Source: Adlercreutzia equolifaciens
GTDB taxonomy: Bacteria > Actinomycetota > Coriobacteriia > Coriobacteriales > Eggerthellaceae
NCBI RefSeq assembly: GCF_029076695.1
Contig: NZ_JARFIK010000001.1
Coordinates: 1,240,001 to 1,304,000, forward strand
Direction: 5' to 3'
Length of the DNA: 64,000 bases
Shown here: piece by piece, positions 40,856 to 49,125 of the stretch
Position numbering within the stretch: the first letter of the stretch is position 1
How the letters are laid out: every line of letters starts with the position of its first letter
The notes under the pieces: generated by a model
What the model was told of the DNA's origin: nothing
The model's database searches: none
What the model saw: only the letters and a program-made list of their open reading frames with translations
Program-made: the position numbers and the translations under genes

Positions 40856-43324
40856 ATGTCGAATCAGAACAGTTCGCCGCGCGGACTGACGCGTCGTAAT
40901 TTTCTCAAAGCGTCTGGAGCTGTGGCCGGCGCAAGCGTCTTGGGCGCGACGGCGGTCTCGCTGACCGCCCTGGCAGAGAGCGAGCCGGCCGCCGAAGAAG
41001 CCGAGGGCGTTTTCTGCGGCGTATGTCGCTCGAATTGCGGGTATTCGTGCCGTTACAACGCCCATGTGCGTGAGGGCAAGCTCGTCAAACTCGAGGTTGC
41101 CGACTACTCCGACGACGATTATCGCGGAAGCTGCCTGAAGGGTCTGTCCTACATGGATCGCATTTATGGCGATACGCGCATTCAGTACCCCATGCGCCGC
41201 GTCGAAGGCACGGATCGCGGAGCCGGTGCCTGGGAGCGCATTACCTGGGATGAGGCTATTGCCGAGATTGCCGACAAGTTCGGTGCCGTGATCGATCAAT
41301 ATGGTCCGTCGGCGGTGCTTGCCGAAATCAGTTCGGGCAACAATGGCGTCATCAACGGGTTTCAGGGCGTGTTGTCGCGTCTCGCTCATGTCGTCGGCAT
41401 GACGCAGCCTGCTTCTTGCTACGATTACGCAACGGGCGTGGGCATCAACCGCGTGCTGGGCTCGGGTGAATGGTTCTTCGCCAATGAGCCGAAGAGCGCA
41501 CAGGATGCATCGATGATTATCTGCTGGGGCACCAATCCTGTGAGCACTATGCCTCAGAACTGGCGCTGGATGCGCTATGGCATCGAGCGCGGGGCGAAAT
41601 TGACCGTTATCGATCCGGTCAAGTCGAATACAGCTCACAAGGCGGATGAGTGGATTGGCATTCAGCCGGGTCAAGATGGCTACTTGGCCCTGACGCTGTC
41701 CAACTGGCTTATTCAGAACGACAAGGTCGACTGGGATTTTCTCAAGAACCGCTCGACGGCCGCTTTCCTGGTTCGTCGAGACACGAAGACGCATCTTCGC
41801 AAGAGCGCCTATGAAGAAGTGCCCGTCAATCCACAGACCGGTGCTCCTATGGACGACTTTTACGTGTGGGACCAGGCCGTCGACGGTCCCGTCTTGGCAT
41901 CGGAGGCCGTTGAGCCGGTGCTGGAGGGATCGTTTACCACGCCCGATGGTATTGCGGTGGATACCGCTTATACGCTGCTCAAGGCGGAGTTGGAGCAGTA
42001 TACGATCGAAGAGGCTGTGCGCATCTGCGGCGTATCGGAGGAGCAAATCCTCTCCCTTGCTGAAGATTTTGCGTCGCAGCGAGCTATCTCAGTGTGTATC
42101 ACCTACGGCATCGACCATTACGTCAACGGGCATTTGACCACATGGGCTATTGCTATTCTTATGGCGTTGAGCGGCAATTACGCCAAGGCGGGCGCTGGAT
42201 TCTTGGGGTATTGGCTCCAGCTGTTCGGTGGCAACATGATGGGCATGTGGTTTCCCGAGGGAGCCGTCGGTTCCCCGTCGAATCTGCCGGCCGGCGCGCT
42301 CTACGAGGCAGTCGAGAAGCAGGAAATCGACGGTCAGCCGTATCCCATGAAGGCGATGATCAGCTGGAACTCCAACGCTGTGAGCAACTTCGCCTGTCAG
42401 AACAACTTCTTCGACAAGATTCTTCCCCATATTGACTTCTGGGTTGTCGTCGATGTGGAAATGACGGATTCTGCTTGCTATGCCGACATGGTGTTGCCGG
42501 CGTGCTCCTGGTACGAGAACGAGGACATTCGCGTCAGCTACAACCATCCCTACACGGCGCTTCAGGAGAAGGCTATCGAGCCGCTTTACGAAAGCAAGCC
42601 CGACTCCGAGATTGCCACGTTGCTAGGTCATGCCCTCGGCTACGGATGGGCGTTTCCGGAGGAGTATACCTTCGACGATTGGGCTAATCTCTGGCTCGAT
42701 GCCGATGGCCCGAAGGCGATCGGTTTCACATTGGAGCGCCTGCGCAAGGAGAAGTTCATTCGCACTCAGGGAGAAGACGGAAGCACCTATATCTTCGGTG
42801 AGACGGTGCCGTTTATGTCCGAGTCCATGCGCGCCCAGCTGTACTACGAGAACCCGGCGCCCCGCCTCCTGTACGGCCAGGAAATCCCCGAGGACGTCGA
42901 CCGTGAGCGCATTGTCTACTATCGCGCTCCCGACGAGGCGGGAGCCGATAACGCATTAGCGGCAGACTATCCCATGGTGCTTCTGACCGAGCACAACCGT
43001 TACCGCACCCATACGCAGTGGTTCGGGGCCGCAACGTTGCGCGAGATTGATCCCGAGCCCGTGGCGCGCATCAACCAAGCCGACGCCGAGGAGCGCAACG
43101 TGGCCACTGATGACCTGATCGAGGTGTTCAACGAGCGCGGCCACTGCGTCGTGAAGGCTCGCATCGACGGCTCCATTCCTCCGGGTATCGTGAACATCCC
43201 CAAGGGATGGCAGCGCCGCCAATACGTAGAGGGATCCATGCAAGAGCTTTCCAACCCCAAGATGGACCCCTACGCGTGTGCTTTCGCTTTTTACGACACG
43301 CGCGTCAACTTCAGGAAATGGTAG
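40856..43324 (+). CDS. Tat-exported molybdopterin oxidoreductase, DMSO reductase family
   Basis: 822 residues. A twin-arginine signal (LTRRNFLKASGAVAGASVLG, Arg13-Arg14) precedes the Fe-S domain with Cys54, Cys57, Cys61 and Cys93, predicting an FS0 [4Fe-4S] cluster. The remainder is the bis-MGD catalytic fold (ITWDEAIAEIADKFG; IICWGTNPVSTMPQNW; CITYGIDHYVNGHLTTWAIAILMALSGNYAKAG by parts; MVLPACSWYENEDIR; LTEHNRYRTHTQW). It acts outside the membrane on an unidentified substrate: DMSO/TMAO-like acceptors, or catechol and other aromatics as in gut Eggerthellaceae. I could not assign the Mo ligand. ATG at 40856 follows AGGAGGAG. Confidence 0.9.
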   Translation: MSNQNSSPRGLTRRNFLKASGAVAGASVLGATAVSLTALAESEPAAEEAEGVFCGVCRSNCGYSCRYNAHVREGKLVKLEVADYSDDDYRGSCLKGLSYMDRIYGDTRIQYPMRRVEGTDRGAGAWERITWDEAIAEIADKFGAVIDQYGPSAVLAEISSGNNGVINGFQGVLSRLAHVVGMTQPASCYDYATGVGINRVLGSGEWFFANEPKSAQDASMIICWGTNPVSTMPQNWRWMRYGIERGAKLTVIDPVKSNTAHKADEWIGIQPGQDGYLALTLSNWLIQNDKVDWDFLKNRSTAAFLVRRDTKTHLRKSAYEEVPVNPQTGAPMDDFYVWDQAVDGPVLASEAVEPVLEGSFTTPDGIAVDTAYTLLKAELEQYTIEEAVRICGVSEEQILSLAEDFASQRAISVCITYGIDHYVNGHLTTWAIAILMALSGNYAKAGAGFLGYWLQLFGGNMMGMWFPEGAVGSPSNLPAGALYEAVEKQEIDGQPYPMKAMISWNSNAVSNFACQNNFFDKILPHIDFWVVVDVEMTDSACYADMVLPACSWYENEDIRVSYNHPYTALQEKAIEPLYESKPDSEIATLLGHALGYGWAFPEEYTFDDWANLWLDADGPKAIGFTLERLRKEKFIRTQGEDGSTYIFGETVPFMSESMRAQLYYENPAPRLLYGQEIPEDVDRERIVYYRAPDEAGADNALAADYPMVLLTEHNRYRTHTQWFGAATLREIDPEPVARINQADAEERNVATDDLIEVFNERGHCVVKARIDGSIPPGIVNIPKGWQRRQYVEGSMQELSNPKMDPYACAFAFYDTRVNFRKW

Positions 43325-43333
43325 GTGGTACCT

Positions 43334-43954
43334 ATGAGATACGGATTCGTCATCGACCAGCAGCGCTGCATTGGCTGCCATACCTGCGCCGTGGAGTGTC
43401 GCTTTGCCAACAGCGTCCCCGAAGGAACGTGGTGGAATCGCGTGCTTACCGAAGACGGCGTCTTTTGCGACACCTGCGAGGGGGACATCAACGAGGTCTC
43501 GCTGTCCTATGTAACCGTTGCCTGTCAGCATTGCGAGAATCCCGCTTGTACGAAAGTCTGCCCCGTGGGCGCCACCTATAAAGACCCTGAGACGGGCATT
43601 GTCTGCCAAGACTACGATAAGTGCATCGGGTGCCGCATGTGCGTGGCTGCCTGCCCCTACACGGGGGTGCGCTCGTTCAACTGGGAAGAGCCCAAGTATA
43701 CAGTGGGTTTCCCCACGGGCGATGCCGACGCGGCGCCCCATCAGAAGCATGTGGTAGAGAAGTGCATTATGTGCCGTCAGCGAGTAGCGAAGGGCGAAGA
43801 GCCCGCTTGTGTGCGGGTGTGTCCGGCGCGTGCGCGGTTCTGGGGCGACTTGGACGACCCGGAATCTGAGGTGTCCCAGCTTCTGAAAAAGCGGTCGAGC
43901 CGACAGTTGCTCGCCGAGGAAGGCACGAACCCGAACGTCCACTTTCTTGTCTAG
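43334..43954 (+). CDS. four-cluster ferredoxin subunit (DmsB-like)
   Basis: A 206-residue electron-transfer subunit. Four Cys groups are visible: CIGCHTCAVEC, CQHCENPACTKVCP, CIGCRMCVAACP and CIMCRQRV...CVRVCP, predicting four [4Fe-4S] clusters as in DmsB/NrfC. It carries electrons between the membrane anchor and the molybdoenzyme. It starts 9 bp after the catalytic subunit gene. It has no signal peptide of its own and is presumably co-exported with the Tat substrate. Confidence 0.92.
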   Translation: MRYGFVIDQQRCIGCHTCAVECRFANSVPEGTWWNRVLTEDGVFCDTCEGDINEVSLSYVTVACQHCENPACTKVCPVGATYKDPETGIVCQDYDKCIGCRMCVAACPYTGVRSFNWEEPKYTVGFPTGDADAAPHQKHVVEKCIMCRQRVAKGEEPACVRVCPARARFWGDLDDPESEVSQLLKKRSSRQLLAEEGTNPNVHFLV

Positions 43955-43988
43955 GGCTTTCTAGCCGATCTTGCTCGACACATAACTC

Positions 43989-44010
43989 GGGTAGGGCTGT
44001 GCGCCTACCC
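43989..44010 (+). terminator. hairpin between ferredoxin and anchor genes
   Basis: A 7-bp stem GGGTAGG/CCTACCC (43989-43995 with 44004-44010) followed by TTACTTCT. It is a weak terminator or attenuator inside the operon, perhaps adjusting anchor expression. Confidence 0.35.
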
Positions 44011-44029
44011 TTACTTCTAGGAGATTCTC

Positions 44030-45319
44030 ATGGCTGATTTCTCTTCTGGGGTCATCGTAGATGACGACCTCGACTTCAGTGCGGCCCAGGGCCGCTCGAA
44101 AACCCGCGAGGCGGCCGGCGCCAAGACCGCCGCGTGGGGCGGCCGCGGGCTGAACATTGCCATCGGCGTGTCGGCCGTCGTGGTGGTGGCCGGCCTCGTG
44201 CTCTGGGCGATGCAGCTTTCCGGCGGCATGGTTCAGACCGGTATGCGCAACCTGAACTCGTGGGGCCTCTATATCACGTCCTTTATGTTCTTCGTGGGTC
44301 TGTCTGCCGGCGGCCTCATCATCTCGTCGGTGCCCAAGGCCTTCGGCATCGCCGGGTTCGGCGGCATCTCCAAGGTGGCGGTGATGAGTTCCATCGCCTG
44401 CACTGTGGCCGCCATCGGCATGGTGGTGGTCGATCTGGGCCAGCCTATGCGCCTGTGGGAGCTGTTCGCGTACTCCAACCTGGGCAGTCCGCTCATGTGG
44501 GACATCCTGGTGCTTGGCACCTATCTCATCTTGTCCTGCGTGTACCTGTGGGCGCAGGTGCGCGCCGAGGCGGGCAAGATGAGCCATACGGCCCTGCGCG
44601 TCATCTCGGTGGTGGCCTTGGTGTGCGCGGTGCTCGTGCACTCGGTGACCGCCTGGATCTTCGGTCTACAGCAGGGTCGCGAGATGTGGCATACCGCGCT
44701 TCTCGCCCCCTGGTTCGTATCCTCGGCGCTGGTGTGCGGCACGGCACTTGTCATCTGCGTGGCCGTGGCCCTGCGCGCCGCGGGCTACCTGAAGTGGGAG
44801 CGGGCCAACTTGGTGAAGCTTGCCAAGCTGCTCGGCGCCTTCGTGATGGTGGATCTGTACTTCTTCGGATGCGACCTGCTCACCGAGGGCTTCCCCGCCG
44901 GGTCGGGCCTGGAAGTGGTGGCCATGCTGACGACCGGCCCGCTCGCGCCCTACTTCTGGGTGGAGGTCATCGGGTGCGCGGTGTGTGCCGTCATCTGCTT
45001 CACCCCGGCGCTGCGCACCAACGGGCTTCTGGTGGTCGGCTCGCTGCTGGCCATCGTCGGCATCTTCTGCAAGCGCGTGCAGCTGCTGGTCGGCGGCTTC
45101 CAGCTGCCCAACCTGGACTACGCCGGCCCCCTGACCTCGATGCAGCACACCGCCTGGGACTCCGGCCTCTCCGGCATCTACGGGGGCATGGTCTACTGGC
45201 CGACACCGCTTGAGTTCGGTGTGACGCTCGGCGTCGTGGCCCTTGGGTTCCTCATCTTCTTCCTGGGCCTGAAGTTCCTGCCCTTGCGCCCGGTCGAGGA
45301 GGCCTCGCCTTCCAAGTAG
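44030..45319 (+). CDS. NrfD-family membrane anchor of the molybdoenzyme complex
   Basis: 429 residues. A roughly 45-residue polar N-terminus is followed by about nine to ten TM segments. The motifs WGLYITSFMFFVGLSAGGLIISS, VDLGQPMRLWELF and WDILVLGTYLILS are NrfD-type, with an extended C-terminal half as in the longer anchors of aromatic-compound reductases. It exchanges electrons with the quinone pool and passes them to the ferredoxin subunit. It is followed by a terminator, so downstream genes need another promoter or readthrough. Confidence 0.88.
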   Translation: MADFSSGVIVDDDLDFSAAQGRSKTREAAGAKTAAWGGRGLNIAIGVSAVVVVAGLVLWAMQLSGGMVQTGMRNLNSWGLYITSFMFFVGLSAGGLIISSVPKAFGIAGFGGISKVAVMSSIACTVAAIGMVVVDLGQPMRLWELFAYSNLGSPLMWDILVLGTYLILSCVYLWAQVRAEAGKMSHTALRVISVVALVCAVLVHSVTAWIFGLQQGREMWHTALLAPWFVSSALVCGTALVICVAVALRAAGYLKWERANLVKLAKLLGAFVMVDLYFFGCDLLTEGFPAGSGLEVVAMLTTGPLAPYFWVEVIGCAVCAVICFTPALRTNGLLVVGSLLAIVGIFCKRVQLLVGGFQLPNLDYAGPLTSMQHTAWDSGLSGIYGGMVYWPTPLEFGVTLGVVALGFLIFFLGLKFLPLRPVEEASPSK

Positions 45320-45335
45320 CCGCCTCCTTATGTGC

Positions 45336-45372
45336 AGGCCCGCGCCGCCCCTTCCCGGCGCGGGCCTCTTCG
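45336..45372 (+). terminator. terminator after the NrfD anchor gene
   Basis: A perfect 12-bp GC-rich stem (45336-45347 with 45356-45367), 8-nt loop and a short TCTT tail. Confidence 0.75.
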
Positions 45373-45404
45373 TCAGCATGCGAGACGATTTCGCAGCTGA
45401 ATTT

Positions 45405-45556
45405 GGGCAAGAATTTCGAGTTGTTAGACGTCGGCAGGGAAGAACTCTGGACTGCATCCGCTTAGCGATCTCTGCGAACTGGGATTTTGCCCCTTGCGGC
45501 TCTCGAACGCGCTCGATGCGCTCCGTTGAATGTCTAACAACTCGAGATTCTCGCCC
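45405..45556. repeat. 152-bp element bounded by 25-bp inverted repeats
   Basis: Bases 45405-45429 and 45532-45556 are reverse complements with only two mismatches (shared core CGAGTTGTTAGAC). The interior carries no ORF with a ribosome site. It lies in the 286-bp gap between the NrfD anchor gene and the small cytochrome-like gene. This is the shape of a non-autonomous miniature inverted-repeat element, though no target duplication is seen. Confidence 0.65.
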
Positions 45557-45605
45557 TGGGAGGCTCTCGCACTTGCTTAGGCGCTTCCGAAAGGAAAGGT
45601 TCGCA

Positions 45606-46124
45606 ATGCCGAAGAAACTTCTCGCCGCCCTCGTATTGCTGGCGGCTCTAGCCGTGACGATAGCGGCCGGCTCTGCATTGGCTCCCGGCTCTGCCATCCG
45701 TCCCATTGCCGCGGATTCCCCCTGCCCGGCCGCGGGGTGCGCCTCGGGCGCGTGCCACGGGTTCGAGGCGGTGCCCGAGCCCGACGGGGTTCACGAGATG
45801 ACGTGCCCCGAAGCCGGCTGCACGTCGGCGGAGTGTCACGGGTGGGACTCCCTCATCGGGCGCTACCACCAGGCGTCGGACGCCAGCCTGAACATGTGGA
45901 TCATCATGCCCACGGTGCTGGTGCTGGCTCTGTGGCTGCTCGTGCGCCGGTCGGGCCGCGGCGCGCGCGGGCGCGAGGGACGCGGCGACGTGCTAACCAG
46001 CAGCTCTGCGGAAGCCGCGCCGGCGGCGAAGGTGCCGGCCGCCCATTCGACGGCGGAGGTGTCGATCGCCCGCTCTGCCGATCTGGCCGACGCCGATTTC
46101 GATTTCGAAAGGGAAGGTGCCTGA
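45606..46124 (+). CDS. membrane-anchored protein with two C-x4-C-x4-CH units
   Basis: 172 residues. An N-terminal signal segment (about 5-25) leads to a short extracytoplasmic domain containing a duplicated unit: CPAAGCASGACHGF (Cys40, 45, 50, His51) and CPEAGCTSAECHGW (Cys67, 72, 77, His78), 27 residues apart. One TM helix (about 96-113) and a basic, then acidic, cytosolic tail follow. Each unit ends in C-x4-CH, an uncommon heme-attachment variant, so a two-heme electron carrier is possible; a metal site is the alternative. I do not recognise a named family. It is placed between the NrfD anchor and a cytochrome b-like gene. Confidence 0.7.
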   Translation: MPKKLLAALVLLAALAVTIAAGSALAPGSAIRPIAADSPCPAAGCASGACHGFEAVPEPDGVHEMTCPEAGCTSAECHGWDSLIGRYHQASDASLNMWIIMPTVLVLALWLLVRRSGRGARGREGRGDVLTSSSAEAAPAAKVPAAHSTAEVSIARSADLADADFDFEREGA

Positions 46125-46125
46125 C

Positions 46126-46566
46126 ATGAAACGCAATCGCGCGCTTTTCGACGCGGTCGTGCTGGTGGTGTACCTGGTGGCGGCCAATCCGGCTCTCACG
46201 GGTGTTCCGGTGCACGAGTTCATCGGGCTGGGGGCCTTTGTCGTCATGGGCGTTCACATTGTTGCCAGCGGCGATGGGCTTGCCGGCCGTGGCCGCGCGG
46301 GGCGGCTCGCTCTGAACATCGTGCTGCTCGTGGCGCTCGCCGCCTGTGTGGTGTCGGGCGTCATGGTGTCCGGGGCGGCGCTTCCCTCGCTCGGCCTGTA
46401 CGCCACGGGCTACTCCTTCTGGGATCCGCTGCACGCCGTGGCGGCCAAGGTGCTGCTCGCGGCCCTCATCGTGCACGTGGTCGTGCGCGCCCCCGCCGCC
46501 CTGGCGGTGCTGCGGCGCAAAAAGAATGTGACCAGTTCCGAGACGTTGGACGCTCTCGAATTTTGA
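46126..46566 (+). CDS. four-helix cytochrome b-like membrane protein (DUF4405 type)
   Basis: A 146-residue protein with four TM segments. His30 and His44 (VPVHEFIG, MGVHIV) and His103 and His117 (DPLHAVAA, LIVHVVV) form two pairs, each 14 residues apart, the pattern of a diheme b cytochrome. The sequence resembles DUF4405-type proteins. It starts 1 bp after the previous gene, so the two are translationally coupled and probably exchange electrons. Confidence 0.75.
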   Translation: MKRNRALFDAVVLVVYLVAANPALTGVPVHEFIGLGAFVVMGVHIVASGDGLAGRGRAGRLALNIVLLVALAACVVSGVMVSGAALPSLGLYATGYSFWDPLHAVAAKVLLAALIVHVVVRAPAALAVLRRKKNVTSSETLDALEF

Positions 46567-46661
46567 TAAATACGGCATTTGCAGGTGCTTGCGCGGGAAT
46601 GCCCGGTTTCGCGCTATACTGCCTTTCAAGCAAAAGGACATCCGCAAAGGAGGAACCGTTC

Positions 46662-47417
46662 ATGACCGTATCTGCTGACCTGTGGCAGGCTCGCGCGGCG
46701 ATGTGCGAATTGTTGGCGCTGTCGTTCCGCTACCCGGAGGATAAGGTGCTCGCCGAAGCCATCGCCTCGGGGGAGTGGGGAGAGGCCGCCGATGAGATCG
46801 CCGGGGCGCTCGGAATCGACTGGACGGCCGCCGCGGCACCCGGTGCTGCCGAGGCTGCTGCGCTGCCCGATCCGGACGACATCCAGAAAGAGCTGCGCCC
46901 CGAGGCTACGCGCCTGTTCGTGGGCGCTCCCGAGGCGGCGTGCAGCCCGTACGAGGGTGTGTGGCGCGCCAAAGCCGAGGGCGTGCAGCCGCTCTTGTTC
47001 GTGAATCCGCACTCCATGGCCGTGGAGCGCTTCTGCAAGGCGTGCGGTCTGGGCCGCCCCGAGGGCACCAACGAGCCGCTCGACGCTGTGTGGACCGAGC
47101 TGGAGCTGTTGGAGTACCTGGCCCTGCGCGCCGCGGCCGACGCTGCCGAGGCCGAGGGCATCGCGGGCGACGCCGCGGCCGTCGAGGACGTGGTGGAGGA
47201 CGAGGACACGCTGGAGGAGTTCGAGGATCCCGGCGAGCCCGGCGACGTGGTGGCCTCGACCGACCTGCCCGGAGGCAGCCCCGAGGCGGCTTGGGACGAG
47301 TTTGCGGCCGAGCACGCCCGTCAGTGGATGCCCCAGTTCGCCGCGGCCGTGCAGGAGGAGTCGCGCGTTCCCTTCTACGCCACGGCTGCCAGCCTGCTCG
47401 CGGCGTTCATCGGGTAG
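46662..47417 (+). CDS. TorD/DmsD-type molybdoenzyme maturation chaperone
   Basis: A 251-residue helical protein. ARAAMCELLALSFRYPEDKVLAEAI is the typical TorD-like N-terminus, and LRPEATRLFVGAPEAACSPYEGVW contains the family Y/F-x-x-LF...P-x-E/Y-S segment. The C-terminal half has an acidic low-complexity insert (about 160-205). Such chaperones bind the Tat signal of the molybdoenzyme and assist cofactor insertion, here presumably for the protein at 40856. AAAGGAGG precedes ATG 46662; TATACT at 46615 may be its own -10. Confidence 0.85.
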   Translation: MTVSADLWQARAAMCELLALSFRYPEDKVLAEAIASGEWGEAADEIAGALGIDWTAAAAPGAAEAAALPDPDDIQKELRPEATRLFVGAPEAACSPYEGVWRAKAEGVQPLLFVNPHSMAVERFCKACGLGRPEGTNEPLDAVWTELELLEYLALRAAADAAEAEGIAGDAAAVEDVVEDEDTLEEFEDPGEPGDVVASTDLPGGSPEAAWDEFAAEHARQWMPQFAAAVQEESRVPFYATAASLLAAFIG

Positions 47418-47442
47418 AAACGCGCGAAAACCTGATCATGCC

Positions 47443-47478
47443 AAGGGCCCGCGTCTTCCAAGACGCGGGCCCTTCTGC
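47443..47478. terminator. 15-bp perfect hairpin between convergent operons
   Basis: 47443-47457 pairs with 47460-47474. No T-run follows on either strand, so it may stop polymerase poorly. It may protect mRNA 3' ends instead. Confidence 0.55.
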
Positions 47479-47582
47479 GCCTCGCCGCCTCTTCGGCGGG
47501 GCCGGGGCTGCGCACCCGTGCGCGCATGCTGCCCTCCGCGGGCTGCGGACGCGTACGCCGTCCCCGGCTGTGGGCGCGCATT

Positions 47583-48122
47583 CTAGGAGCGGGCTCGCTC
47601 GATGCGCTCTCTCACGGTCTGCTCCTGCGCCTTCACGTTGCCGATGATGGGCGCGCCGATGATGTTGCCCTCGCGATCGACGATGTAGGTGGTGGGGTAT
47701 CCCGTGAGCCCTTTGACGAAGTCCTGGTAAAAGCTGCTCTCGGGGCTCGGCGAGATATTGGCGTAGGTCACGCCCTTCTCGTGGAGGATGTCGCGGGCGC
47801 AGGCAAGCTGCTCGTCGCTTTCGCCCGAGTCGGCCGCCACGCCGATGAGGTTCACGTTCTCCGTCTTGAACTGCTGGTACATCTCCTCGAGCTCGGGCAT
47901 TTCGGCGATGCAGGTGCCGCAGCCGTTGTTCCAGAAGTTGACGATGGTCGCGTCCCAGTCGCCGAACACGTCGCTGCCGATGCTCTCGCCGTCGGTGTCC
48001 ACGGCGGAAAACTCCGGGAAAGGGGTCTTCGACACGAGCTCGCCGTCAGGGGAGCTGCACCCGGCTAGCAGAGCCGCTCCCAGCAGGGCCGCCGCTGCGA
48101 GGGTCGCTATTCTTCTCAACAT
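47583..48122 (-). CDS. TlpA-like thiol-disulfide oxidoreductase lipoprotein
   Basis: 179 residues. A lipoprotein signal (LGAALLAGC, lipid-Cys22) leads to a thioredoxin-like domain. The active site is FWNNGCGTCIAEMPELEEMY, Cys68-Gly-Thr-Cys71, and GYPTTYIVDREGNIIG is the cis-Pro region. It is exported and membrane-tethered and should reduce or oxidise disulfides outside the cell membrane. Its start lies inside the 3' end of the NapH-like gene (77-bp overlap), so the two are coupled. Confidence 0.9.
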   Translation of the reverse strand: MLRRIATLAAAALLGAALLAGCSSPDGELVSKTPFPEFSAVDTDGESIGSDVFGDWDATIVNFWNNGCGTCIAEMPELEEMYQQFKTENVNLIGVAADSGESDEQLACARDILHEKGVTYANISPSPESSFYQDFVKGLTGYPTTYIVDREGNIIGAPIIGNVKAQEQTVRERIERARS

Positions 48123-49002
48123 GATCGTTCTCCTTTGTCTCGGTTCGGTTCATCAGGGGAAATGAGAGGGAAATTGCCCGGGTGGGGCAGGTGCGCACGC
48201 AATCGCCGCACCGGATGCACTCGGTGTGATTCGGTGTGCGAAACGCTTCGACGTCCATCTTGCAGGTGCGGCTGCAGGTGCCGCAGGAGGTGCACGCGCG
48301 GGCGTCTACGTGGAGCCGGCAGGCCGATACCTTGTTGAAGGGAGCGTAGAACGCCCCCAGGGGGCACAGCCATTTGCAGAACGGCCGGTAGAAGAACACT
48401 GCCAGCGTCACAATGCCCAGAAGCAGGCAGGTCTTCCCCGTGAAAAGGGGTCCCAGGCTGGCGCGGATACCCTCGTCGGCGATGGCGAGGGGGATACCGC
48501 CTTCCAGAATGCCGGCCGGGCAGAGGTACTTGCAGAAGAAGGGATCGCCCAGGCCGACCTCGTTGACGATGGTCAAGGGGGCCACGATGACGAACGCCGC
48601 GAGGATGACGTACTTGAGGTAGGTCAGAACGCGAAGGCGCCGGGTGCTGAACTTTCGCGACGGCACCTTGTGCAGCAGCTCCTGGAACCAGCCGAAGGGG
48701 CAGAGAAACCCGCACACCACCCGTCCCAGCAGCGCACCGATGAATATCATGACGCCCAGCACGTAGTACGCGACATGGAACTTCGGCGATCCCAGGGTAG
48801 CCTGCAGCGCACCGATGGGGCACGAACCGGCCGCAGCGGGGCACGAGTAGCAGTTCAGCCCCGGCACGCACAGTGCCTTCAGTTCGCCTTTGTATATGGT
48901 GCCCGCGAAGAAGTTCGCGATGAAGGGGTTGGCAGCCAGCGCCGCGAGCAGTTGGATCTTCCACCGGCTGATGCGTCCCCTGCTCGTGCTACCCAATGCC
49001 AA
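48046..49002 (-). CDS. NapH/CcoG-like membrane protein with two [4Fe-4S] sites
   Basis: About 318 residues with four to five TM segments. Membrane Cys motifs VCGFLCPFGWFQELLHK and CKWLCPLGAFYAPFNKVSA are NapH/YccM-like, and C-terminal CTSCGTCSRTCKM and CIRCGDCVRTCPTRA bind two [4Fe-4S] clusters. It likely transfers electrons from cytosolic donors or quinol across the membrane. No ATG fits; the best start is TTG at 49002 (or 48996) inside the preceding small gene, after GGAG. The last about 25 residues are read across the tlpA start. The TlpA-like lipoprotein is the probable electron acceptor. Confidence 0.85.
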   Translation of the reverse strand: MALGSTSRGRISRWKIQLLAALAANPFIANFFAGTIYKGELKALCVPGLNCYSCPAAAGSCPIGALQATLGSPKFHVAYYVLGVMIFIGALLGRVVCGFLCPFGWFQELLHKVPSRKFSTRRLRVLTYLKYVILAAFVIVAPLTIVNEVGLGDPFFCKYLCPAGILEGGIPLAIADEGIRASLGPLFTGKTCLLLGIVTLAVFFYRPFCKWLCPLGAFYAPFNKVSACRLHVDARACTSCGTCSRTCKMDVEAFRTPNHTECIRCGDCVRTCPTRAISLSFPLMNRTETKENDHVEKNSDPRSGGPAGSGSASRVQLP

Positions 49003-49120
49003 CGCACTCCAAGCACAGGTTGGTTCCCTTGGAGAGCACAGTGGCAACCTCGCCGCGCGCGGCTCCTGCGGCCACCATGACCAGGGCGAGCGCCAAAAGG
49101 CAGACCGTCGCTTTCCTCAT
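48989..49120 (-). CDS. 43-residue CXXC small protein (CD1871A-like)
   Basis: The sequence is MRKATVCLLALALVMVAAGA, then ARGEVATVLSKGTNLCLECV, then GIG. A signal/TM segment is followed by a short exported tail with Cys36-Leu-Glu-Cys39. The ending (T)VLxKxxNLCLECxGIG is what I recall of the CD1871A family of CXXC-motif small proteins, which accompany 4Fe-4S membrane proteins and redoxins in anaerobes. GGGGG is just upstream of the ATG. It begins inside the spacer after the lipoprotein gene and overlaps the NapH-like gene. Function is unknown. Confidence 0.75.
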   Translation of the reverse strand: MRKATVCLLALALVMVAAGAARGEVATVLSKGTNLCLECVGIG

Positions 49121-49125
49121 GGCAA

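Noticed and set aside
45405-45556. Proven transposon insertion
   Set aside because: No target-site duplication, transposase or second copy is visible in the window, so it is reported only as MITE-like.
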